A DNA stretch of 64,000 bases from Moniliella sp. 'wahieum' (lineage: Eukaryota > Basidiomycota > Moniliellomycetes > Moniliellales > Moniliellaceae). The notes under the pieces were generated by a model. It saw only the letters and a list, made by a program, of their open reading frames with translations. It did no database searches and had not been told where the DNA came from. The first letter of the stretch is position 1; every line of letters begins with the position of its first letter. The DNA lies in the NCBI GenBank assembly GCA_003971905.1, contig RSEE01000132.1:62001-126000 (forward strand). Direction: 5' to 3'. Made by a program: the position numbers and the translations under genes. Shown piece by piece: positions 54,854 through 64,000 of this stretch.

Positions 54854-57800
54854 GGGGAGTGGGAGAAGGAGGGGGGAGAGTGGGTGGGTGTGGGTGTGGG
54901 TGGAAAGAAGGAAGGAGGAAGGTGGCCCGCCCGAACGTATCTTGTCTTCGGACGATTATATAGGACCGTCGGGCTCAAACCAAATCGAACTTTGTCTGGG
55001 CAGGGGGTTTGTCGGGCGGAGAGCCTGTGTCCTCGTATCTTGGCAACGCCCAGCGCCCATTCTTCTTGCCGGGAAGGACGCCGCAGCAGTGGTCCTCTCT
55101 CTTGCGGCACAGGCACCTGCCAGTACTCCGTCGGCGCAGATGCAGCCATAGCAGGGCTAGTAAACCTCAGGGAGGCCTCAGTAGCCCGTCGGACCACGCG
55201 CCAGGGACCAGACATCACGCATCCATCCACACCGACGCAGGCGCCGACGGCGGGCAGGCGCCCCCTGGAGGCCGGTGGTCAGTGACTAGTGCCGCGGAAC
55301 GCGTAACGAGCATCGCCTGTGACATGTGTGACATTGACAGTGCGACCATGTGAATACAATGCTGAGCGGCTGAGCGCTGGCGCTGAGGCCGGGAGGGCTG
55401 ACTCGTTGAATCGGGCACCTGTATGAGGGCACAGCGCAAGTGTCCTGCGGCTCCCAAACGCGCTTGTCCCGGGCTCGCGCAAGAGCACCCCATCAGTGTG
55501 CAGGCTGCACCATGTGCTTTGGCGTCCGAGCGAGCGCAGCACGCACACACACTGCCGCCCTGCCCGCTCGGCGCAATGTGGCGGCTTTCGCCCGGGGCGG
55601 ACAAGGCAGGCCAGCCACGCGAACAGTGGCGCGCTGGCGGGTCAGGCAGGCCTCAGGCTGACCCCCTCAGACCTCAGGGCGGGTGCTCGCCGGCCGGCTT
55701 CCACCTGGCCGCCGGGCGCAGCACGGACGCAGCACGGCGCCCGTCTGGTGGAGCCGCGCCAAAGTGGAGTGCTCGGCCAATTAGGAACCTCATCGCGCAT
55801 CCATCACTGATCCCGTGATGTGTCGCAAGTGACGGGTGATCGGCTCGAGTCAGAGACAAGCCACTTTCCCCGTCAAATTAGTAATGTGAGTGACTAGTGA
55901 ACAGGTGAGCCCAGCTCTCAGCCTTCTCAGATCTCAGGTCTCACGGGTCTCACTCTCCCCTCTCGCCCCTCGCCCATCGTACGCTGAGTGCTGACTAACA
56001 TGTTGCACAATCTGCTCACGCTCAGCCTCGCGTGGAACGCAACCCAGTAAGTACCTAAACGTACATCATCCTCATCAGGGCTCGAGCTGAGCGCTGAGGC
56101 TGTGAGCCAGGCGCCTTAACTTTACCGATTCGCGTCACTAGTCACTAGTCACTAGTCACTGCAAACAGCGCAAAACACATTCTTCGTTGCTTGTAGGCCG
56201 ACATTGACTATTTGACTTTGCACAGGAGAACTCGCCCGCGAGAGACTCGCGTTTTTTATTTCGCCACAATGCCCCTGTAGCGCAAGCTCAGCCTCGCGTC
56301 GATGAAGGGTTAATTTATAGTATCAGGTACCTTTTGGCAGTAGGAACACAGCGGAGGTCGTGGTGCTGGACCCTCGAGCTCGTCATCGACGCATCGGCCT
56401 CCTCAGCTTCCCCTGCAGTCGCATTTCATGTATCATGCCATGCAGTTGCATTTTCTCTTTCTTACACAGCCGCACGAACGCGAAGGACTGACTATAATGA
56501 GCGCGAGCACTGGGCACCCGTCATCGAGCGTCCTACAAAAACCTCGCCCACCGGCCCCAACGCCCCAGGAAGAGTGTGTATGTAGCAAGCAGGTTGAGGA
56601 TTGATAAAAAAAAAGGAACAAAAGAAGCCAAAACAGGCTGAATAGAACCGCGCAACGTGAGGTTCCACGTTCCTCAGTGGTGCGCCTGTTGCCCCGGTCT
56701 CCCCTGGGGCCTGGTGGGGCCTAGAGCTTGATGCTTGATGCTTGATGTTTGATCTAGGATGCCCCTGAAGATAAGGACCACATGTATATGTCCATTTGCG
56801 GCTGCACAGGATGCATGCGGCGCTTTTTGTATTGGCACCAACCCGGTGGCCGGTTCTCAGCACTTCCAAAGCTCCACGCGTTTAGCTCAGCGCATCGGGG
56901 GCTCAGCGCTCAGCGTTCTGCGCCCTGCGCTGGAAGACACAACACGTTTTTCAGATGTGTGGGCTAAGGCGCTAAGGCAGGATTGATACGTTGATACGTG
57001 TACCTGGACGAAAACAGAAGCTCCACGCGCCAAATAGATAAACCGATCACACCAAAAACGGAGTCATCGTCATCGCTTGATGACAAGACAAGCAAGAGGC
57101 ACATGTGGATGGGGTGGGGGGCGCGGTGTGACGCGGTGACACGATGATGGGGTATAACTAGTAACTGAGGGTAGACGAGACCCAAGATAGAAGTTTGGAG
57201 ACTCAGCAGGAGTCAGCTAATCAGGCTTCAAGCTGAAGCTTGGAGTAAGAGTGGGGATAATACGAACGAGAACACCTGTTGAGAGGTCTGAGTTCGGATG
57301 ATCGATTCAGGAGGTCACTGAGTACTGAGTGCCGTCGTGAGTACTTTTACTTGAAGCTTGAGGAGAGTATGCTGAGTATAGGACTAAGCTCCGTGGAGCG
57401 TCGCATCCATGTCTCGGCAACTGCCGGAGCCAACCTCTGTAGAATTCCATGTGGGTACCTCTTGCATCATGCCCTCATGTAACACAGGTAGTACAGCAAT
57501 GGGTAAGGAAAGCTATTAAGCGCTAATAAGCCATTTGGGTCACAAAAACCTGGACTACTCAGAGGAATTGGGGAAACTAGGATCCTCATACTGCCTCCTG
57601 ATGTAATGTGTTTTGGTGAGAGTGTTGAGTGTTGAGTGTCCCAAGGACCTGAGAACCTGAAAGTATCTGTGTGATCCACAGGGATCGGGGGACTGATGTA
57701 CCTATTAGTAGTCTCTGTACCTAATAGATAGCCTACTAGCACACCTTTTACTCGTTTAGTTGTGCACTTGTGTGTATATATTGCACGTTTGCTGTCGTTC

Positions 57801-59208
57801 AACGAACGTGGTTACGTGACGTGTAAAAAAGGTACACGCACACTTGTTGGGCACTATCTTCTCCCCCTTTCAAATGGGCTCCAAGCGGCCAGCTTCAAGC
57901 TTCTTAAGCTAGCCTAGTGCCATGTGGGTTTTAGCGGCATTGCAGCCATTTTTCCTATGCGAATGCACGATATCCACCAGGCCCGTCGTGCCTCAGGCCG
58001 ACCTCATGGATCATCAGGCTGAGGCCTAACAGGCCCAGGCATCGAAGGTCTCGTCGAGGATGTTACTGGTCGATGAATCATCAAAGACATCATCGTCAAG
58101 GATCAATCATCGGCATCCTTCCATCTTGGGTCCGGTAACGGCCGGCAGCTGGTAACCGGCAACTATCCGTTGCGGCTTTTTGCCCCACAACAGCAAACCA
58201 CAGCATGTCGCTTTTTGGTCAACCAGAGTCACAAAGTCAACGATAGTGCTAGTCACTCGTCACATGGTCACTGGTCCGTCATGCATCCCACATCCCATAT
58301 CCCTACTAACATGCCACATCCATGACAAGTGCATCGTTGCATTGGTTGCCTGCACGCCACTGCCCGACAGCCCTAACCAAGCGTCGAGCGCAGGCCATTC
58401 GTTCTTCTCGATCCTATCGACTATCCTTCTTGCTCGCCTATCACTGCTCCTCGCTCTGGACTGGTGTGCTCGCTCAGAGCCACTGCGTACCTGCACTGGA
58501 TAGACCGCCGTCAGGGTCCTGGCTGAGATGCTGCGCTGAGCGCTGATGGAACGCCAGGGCCATTCCGTTATCGGCATTATCGCCATTAATCGGCGTTTTA
58601 TCGATTATCAGGACCTCAGCGGCTCAGCAGAACAAACGCAGAACCAACTGCCGCATCCTCTTCCAAACCCCGCCAGCGGCGCTGAGGCCGAAGGCTTCCT
58701 CGTCCGGCTGAGCTCAGCTTCAAGCGAGCCTGGGTGTTTTTCGCCGGTGGACGGCAATCGATGATGCATGCGTGCATGATACGTGGATGGATGGCTCCTC
58801 GACGGGTCGAACAACCCTCGATGGATCGAACATCGTCAGCGATCATCGCCACCTTGGCGCTGTCGATGGCGGCCAGGATGGGGAAGATGTGGTTGGAAGG
58901 AAGGATGGATGGATGGATGATGGATGGATGGATACTCCCATCCCACAGGCACGTGACTGCGCCCCAGGGCTTTCCGCCCGCCGGGTGAATTCCGCCGCTG
59001 TCTCTGGTGCTCGGGGGGTTAGGGTTGGGCGCCACAGCGCGCGACACGCGGATACTGGCGCGGTGCTGGCGCGCGCGGCGGGGCGGACACTGGCCGTGTG
59101 CGGCGAGGCGGACAGGCGGGCGAGGGCAGCTGTGATCGCCATCGCTCCACCCGCTCCAGTTTCACCTCCACCTTCCCCTCCACCTCCCCCACCATCCCTG
59201 CCCCCACC
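54854..59208. other. 4.3-kb gene desert rich in short palindromes
   Basis: I see no supportable gene on either strand. It has ACTAGTC arrays (56136-56160 and singles near 55278 and 55890), CAGCGCTGAG-type palindromes near 55360, 56085, 56885-56915 and 58530, GATGCTT repeats near 56726, AAGCTTGA near 57225 and 57350, and a GATG(GAT) run near 58900-58930. The final part carries the septin promoter. Confidence 0.5.
56136..56160. repeat. period-7 palindrome array, ACTAGTC x3
   Basis: Three consecutive ACTAGTC units, each an ACTAGT palindrome plus C. This is the longest array of this unit in the window. Confidence 0.85.
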
Positions 59209-60353
59209 ATGGCCACGTCCACGCCCGCCAGCATTGGGATTGCCAACCTTGCCCAACCAGCGGCACAAGATTGTCGCCAAAGAGGGCGGACACTTTACGC
59301 TGATGTGTTCCGGCGAGAGCGGGCTGGGCAAGACGACGTTGATCAACACGTTGTTCAGTACCGAGCTTGCCGGGGGCCAACTACAGCAAGCGCCATCTGC
59401 GCCAGATGGACCGGAACGTGGAGATTGACATTATCAAGGCCGAGTTGGAGGAGAAGCAGTTCAAAGTCAAGCTTACTGTTGTTGACACACCCGGGTTTGG
59501 GGACTATGTCAACAACCGCGACTCGTGGACGCCGATTATTGAGTTTATTGATGACCAGCATGAGCTGTACATGCGGCAGGAGCAGCAGCCCGAGCGTGGA
59601 CACAAGACCGACATGCGTGTTCATGCGTGTCTGTACTTTATCCGTCCCACGGGCCACACGCTGAAACCGTTGGACATTGAAGTGATGAAACGTCTCGGCA
59701 CGCGCGTTAACTTGATCCCTGTCATTGCCAAGGCCGACACGCTTACCCAGACCGACCTGGCCACTTTCAAGGCACGCATCCGCGCTGTCATTGCCCACCA
59801 TGGTATCCGCATTTACACTCCGCCTGTGGAGGAGGACGATGCGGCAAGTGCGGAGCTGGCGCGGACCCTGTTGGCCGCTATGCCGTTTGCCGTGATTGGA
59901 TCGACGGACGAAGTGCAAACGCCCGATGGGCGGGTGGTCAAGGGCCGTGCCTACCCGTGGGGCGTGAGTGAGGTGGAGAACGAAGCGCACTGTGACTTTA
60001 AGAAACTGCGTTCGCTGCTCATTCGGACCCACATGCTAGACCTGATCTCCACGACGGAAGAAACGCATTACGAGAACTACCGTACCACGCAGATGGAGAC
60101 GCGCAAGTTTGGGGAGCCCAAGGTGCGCAAGTTGGAGAACCCCAAGTTCAAGGAAGAGGAAGAACTGTTGCGCAAACGGTTTACCGAACAGGTCAAACAC
60201 GAAGAAGCTCGGTTCCGCCAATGGGAACAGCACTTGATTGCCGAACGCGACCGACTCAACAAGGACCTCGAAAGTGCCCACTCGGCCATCAAGCAACTCG
60301 AATCCGAATTGGACCATGTGGGCTCGTACCAGCGTGCCACGACGCGGCGTTAA
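59209..60353 (+). CDS. CDC12: septin, CDC12 class
   Basis: Septins are GTPases that polymerise into filaments at the bud neck or septum. The start at 59209 gives [14 protein letters not shown], and the [16 protein letters not shown] that follows is typical of the Cdc12 group. G1 is [16 protein letters not shown]3 is [13 protein letters not shown] and G4 is [12 protein letters not shown]. The septin unique element includes [20 protein letters not shown] and [19 protein letters not shown]. The C-terminus, from [20 protein letters not shown] on, is a heptad-rich coiled coil for pairing with other septins. No introns are seen. Two single-base frame changes near 59250 and 59370 interrupt the G-domain, and the remaining 328 codons are continuous. 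Confidence 0.94.
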
Positions 60354-61157
60354 GACGGATCCCAGGGTGTTACCAATCCTCTTCCTCTTTCTCTCTCCTC
60401 TCGCTTCATTTCCCTTTCCCTTTCCCTTTTCTTCCCGTCCGTTCCGGCCCTTTCGCCCCTTCCTTCCTGCCGCCCACTCGTCCTCTTTCTGCTTGGGGCA
60501 GCCTGCATGGCATCTTGTCTTTCTTTCCTAGCTCCTTTCTATGCCGGGTCGTACCCCGCCATGGCGAAGGGGTGTGGCTAGCAAAAAAGGATGGGGGTAC
60601 GCTGGCCTGGCTGGCGCCCATGTTCTGTATTCTTTCTACCGACAGCATGAGAGCGTCCCATATGTGACCTGCGTTTGTGACACTGTGAGGCAGGAGCGCC
60701 CAGAGGCAGATAGAATGGAACTGGACCCATAACCAGGTAGGTGCATAGCCGAGCCTGCGCGGGTCGGCTAAGGTTGCGTTGACCCAGTGAATCTGTCAGG
60801 CTTTGGGCCTTACCTTGTTCCGGGGTGCGGTGGGGGGGGGGGGCAGGAGGGCCGCGTTGGTTGCTGCACTTGCCTGCGGTCTGGGGAGGGGGAAGATCGG
60901 AGGCTAACTGCGGGGACGGGGGGCGACAGACAAAGCAAGTCCTGCCCGGCGGATGGCCGGAACTCCTCGGCTGCTCCAACATCTTCATTTACCTACCTCT
61001 GTAACGCCACACGACATCCCCATCTCCCATCTCCCATTTCGCATCTCCCAATTCGCATCTCACCTGGACACGTTACGCGCCACGTGGCTCGCACGGCACC
61101 TTGTGTCGGGACCCAGTCGCGTTGCCCTTGACGGCCTGTTGCATCAAGCGCGTCACG
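60354..61157. other. intergenic between convergent genes
   Basis: The septin 3' flank is pyrimidine-rich (TTTCCC repeats at about 60405-60440), with a G run near 60829-60842. No gene seen. Confidence 0.5.
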
Positions 61158-63697
61158 TCATCTGTTGGACCGGAGCGTGCGCGTGAGGGGCAGGCGACGT
61201 GGGTTTGGTTGTAGTTGTGGTTGTGGTTGCAGTTGGGATGGTAGTTTCGGTTGTGGTGGTGGTTGAGCGGCGGCTGATGAGAGCGTAGAACGCGTAGAGG
61301 GGATCGAACGCGTAGAGGGGGTAGGACGTGCAGATGCAGATGCAGATGCAGATGCAGATGCAGATGCAGATGCGGGGGGGAGTTTACCCGTTCGCCGCGC
61401 GGCCGAGGAGGTGAGCGAGGAAGAGGAGGACTTGTTGCCGCGCGCAAACCAAGCTGCGGGCAGTTGGTGGCGCGCTACGCCTCCTGACGAAGCGGGGTGT
61501 TGCTTCCCCTCGTCCCGATCGCCTGCCAAGTTGGACAAGAGTAGATCGTACCCGGTCTTCTTCTTCTTCCACTTCCTCTTCCTCGTGGGCTTGGGAACCG
61601 GCATGCTTGTGCTTGGTATGGTGCTTTGGATTGTATGTTGGGCTGGGCTTTTGCTCTTGCTCTTGCGGTTGCGGTTGTGGTTTCGCCAAGGCCGGCTTGA
61701 AGTTTGCGTGGCGGATGAACAACGAATCGTCTTCGTCCTCATTGGCGTCCCAGGTGGTATCGTGGTCGAGCATAGCGCGAGCGCGCTTGCCCAGTGCCGA
61801 GGTTGATCGGGCCGACGCCACACCCACTGCCACGCCCTTTCCCTTTGCCTTTACGGATGCAGATCCCGACCCCGCGCGTGCACCCAAAGCGAATGGGAGT
61901 GAGCGAGGGGTTTGGGGTGACGGTTGGGAGCGACGATGGTCCACCTGTGCGAGTTGAGCTTGGAGAGCATCGATTTCAGTCTGCTTGGAAGCCAATTTAG
62001 TTTCGCACTGGGACAATTTACGTGTCAAGCGGTCCAAAGCGGTGGCCATGCGTATATTTTATTGTGCGTAGCAGCCTTTTGTTCCAGTGCGATCGATCGA
62101 GCATGTTCAGCGTCTTGTTGCGCCGCCTGAGCCGCATGAACACGTTGCTCGGCCTCACGTTGCGCCCGAAGAAGATTCTGTTGCGCTTCGCGACGCAGTC
62201 GGACTGTTGTTTCTAATTCCAACGCGAGCGAATGACGTTCCTTGGCCAACTGGTCCTTGCCCTGCTGTAGTTTAGCATCGGCTGCTTGGCTTCCGCTAGC
62301 AACCGCACCCCCCACGCTTCATGCGCCTTTTGGTCTGGTGCAAGTCGCGGCGCGTTTGGCGCAGAAGCTCGTTCAGCTTGCAATGCCGCTTGGTCCGCGG
62401 CCAGAGCGGCTTCGGCTTGGTGGAACAGGTGGGTGCCCGTTTGACTTTGTTGTAGCACACGTTGTAGCTCGGCGCGCACACGTTCCGTCTCATGCAGCGC
62501 GTTGGCAAGGCTGTTCATGGCGTCCTGGTGTCCATGCCCAGCAGAGAGGGAGGCAGAGGGAAAGGAAAAGCAAAAGGCGGGGAGGGGAGGAGAGTCAGTT
62601 CCACAGATCCACCGAATGCAGCCGTACCATCCTCGTCCTACCTTGCTCCCATCCTACCGAGCCGTCATGGGCGCCAGAATGGCACAGGGAGCAAATGGGA
62701 GCAAACGGGAACGAAATGGAAGAAGAGGCAGGGGGGAAGGGTAGGCAGGAGGGGACAGAGGGGCCAGAGGGGAGAAGGGGGGACGTACAGTCACCGGAGC
62801 CATTTCAGCTTGCTTATTATCCGGCAGCAAAACCGGGAGGAAAGCACACACTTTCCTTCCTGCATGAGGCAAGGCATACAAGCGCAACCCATGTGCTGCC
62901 ACCACATACTCCTGCAACGCCAGATGAAACTGGACGAGGGGTGGAGGAGTATCGCTCGCCTCGGCGGGCCAGCGGGCACGAACGATAGCTTGGTCCCGTT
63001 GGGCGGCACGGTGGCGTTGTTTCGCATGAGGGCGGGGCGACCGTTCTGGGCGAGGCAGGCGCGGTAGACGGGACGAGCGGGAAGAACGGTGGGCATGGGA
63101 AGAGGGTAGTGTGGACGGGGTACCTCGTGACTCAACCGCGCACAGGGCGAGCTGTCCCTCTTTGTCCCTCCCTGTCGTGGTGGCGGCGTTATCTTCAGAC
63201 AGAGATTGGGATTCCGATTCCGATTCCGAATCCACGTCCAAGTCCAAGTCCAAGTCCGATTCGGAGTCGGTGTCTATGCCGGAGTGGGTATCGGTAGGGG
63301 GTGGGGCGGGTAGGACGAGCGAGGGGAAGCGGGGGGAGGGGGACGTCGTGCGCGGCAGGAGGAGCGAGACGCGCGACCAGCACGTTTCCCCGCTCGGGGG
63401 AGCTGGGCGGGAGGGCAGGCGGTCGAGATCGGCAAGGGAGGCAAGGGAGGCAAGTGGGATGGGGTGGGCAGAGGGAAGCTGCGCAGTTGGGTGTCCAAGT
63501 CGGCCGGGTCAGAGGGGAAGGACGGATGGCGTGCGCACCAGCGTGCTTGCACTGCGGACAGTGCGCACTGTGCACGTCCCCGAGCGAGACAAACCATTGG
63601 GTGATGCACTTGTGGTGGAAATGTGCCCGCAGAGGAGCGCGGTGGGCGGGTTGTCGGACCCGCTGCCCAGGCTGCCGAGGCAGATGGAGCAGCCCAT
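61158..63697 (-). CDS. RING-H2 / coiled-coil protein, TRAIP-like E3 ligase
   Basis: A probable E3 ubiquitin ligase. The start at 63697 gives MGCSICLGSLGSGSDNPPTA, then LLCGH, and in the next frame FHHKCITQWFVSLGDV and CPQCKH. Together these are a C-x2-C...C-x-H-x2-H-x2-C...C-x2-C RING-H2, with one T apparently missing near 63640. A Pro/Ser/Asp-rich linker follows (63211-63270), then VQFHLALQEYVVAAHGLRLY and LPDNKQAEMAPVT. An intron runs from near 62790 to near 62525. A long coiled coil begins MNSLANALHETERVRAELQR and continues through KERHSLALELETTVRLRREA and LTRKLSQCETKLASKQTEID. The tail is acidic and repetitive. The RING plus coiled coil recalls TRAIP, but this is an inference. Several frame changes occur, and the 3' end may be 61158 or 61384. 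Confidence 0.7.
61321..61374. repeat. TGCAGA hexamer repeat
   Basis: About eight TGCAGA units. On the minus strand they encode a Ser-Ala run (ASASAS) in the tail of the RING/coiled-coil protein. Confidence 0.9.
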
Positions 63698-64000
63698 GGG
63701 TGGGGGTGGGGGTGGGGATGGTGGTAGAGATGGTGGTAGAGATGGGGATGGGGATGGTGGTGGTGGGGGGAGATGGATATGGGGGTGGGCGAGGAGATGG
63801 TGGTGATGGTGGTGGAGAATAGGGTGGGATGAGAGACTGTCGCGTCGCTGGCGTGTCGCGTCGCGTAGGGTTGGGGTGGGCGCCGTGCGGAGGCGAGTGA
63901 AATTGCAATGGCCTACGAGCAGCCGCAACAACCAGCACAGATCCATCCATTCAGCCCCTCTGGTCCACACCACCACCGAACGCACACCACACCCACACAC
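63698..64000. other. upstream of the RING gene
   Basis: Promoter-side sequence with GGTGG/GATGG repeats on the + strand (63698-63815). No further gene is visible before the window ends. Confidence 0.5.

Noticed and set aside
63111-63806. 231-codon Gly/Asp/Ser-rich frame on the + strand
   Set aside because: Lies opposite the RING gene and consists of GGTGG/GATGG repeats, so it is a composition shadow.
1-64000. CRISPR arrays, rRNA genes, bacterial operons or prophage
   Set aside because: No regularly spaced repeats with unique spacers, no rRNA-like sequence, and all genes have eukaryotic splice signals or fungal families.

Overview
The window looks like nuclear DNA of a filamentous or yeast-like fungus, most likely a basidiomycete (lineage inferred). 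The genes are GC-rich and cut by short introns of about 50-200 nt with GTACGT-like donors and CTAAC/CTGAC branch points. They encode fungal-type proteins: a CDC12-class septin, a chitin deacetylase, an oligopeptide transporter, a fungal MFS sugar porter and an AAAP amino-acid transporter. Three clear tRNA genes are present, two with introns just 3' of the anticodon, plus one abnormal tRNA-like locus. There is no bacterial operon structure, CRISPR array or rRNA.

Layout. 1-9 kb is a dense housekeeping block with three nuclear genes for mitochondrial proteins (ATP10-type assembly factor, malate dehydrogenase, COX4-type oxidase subunit), a tRNA-Ser and an unidentified gene. 9-17 kb is gene-poor with one unidentified gene, a CTT microsatellite and retroelement debris. 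17-24.5 kb holds a divergent pair (BuGZ/ZNF207-like zinc-finger protein and an acidic nucleolar-looking zinc-finger protein), an aldo-keto reductase and proteasome subunit alpha-6. 25.8-37.2 kb carries surface and uptake genes: a GPI-type chitin deacetylase, a secreted alpha/beta hydrolase, a small protein with a MGGC lipidation motif and 10-residue repeats, a tRNA-Thr and an OPT transporter. 37-48 kb is repeat-rich and partly AT-rich, with one hypothetical gene. 48.5-55 kb carries the sugar transporter (with an 8-nt microexon), a tRNA-Cys and the AAAP transporter. 55-59 kb is a gene desert full of short palindromic repeats. 59-64 kb ends with the septin and a TRAIP-like RING/coiled-coil E3.

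Two window-wide features matter. First, almost every conserved gene is interrupted by single-base frame changes, usually at homopolymers, while the protein sequence on both sides stays well conserved. This looks like uncorrected long-read consensus error rather than gene death, so CDS spans below are gene extents inferred across frames. Second, the intergenic DNA carries recurrent short arrays of a 6-bp palindrome plus one base (AAGCTT, ACTAGT, ACCGGT, AGTACT), CAGCGCTGAG-type palindromes, four dispersed repeat families and three 3'-anchored copies of a LINE-like element.

I found no complete undescribed system. The best leads are the microexon, the tRNA-like locus lacking an anticodon, the lipidated repeat protein and the palindrome arrays.
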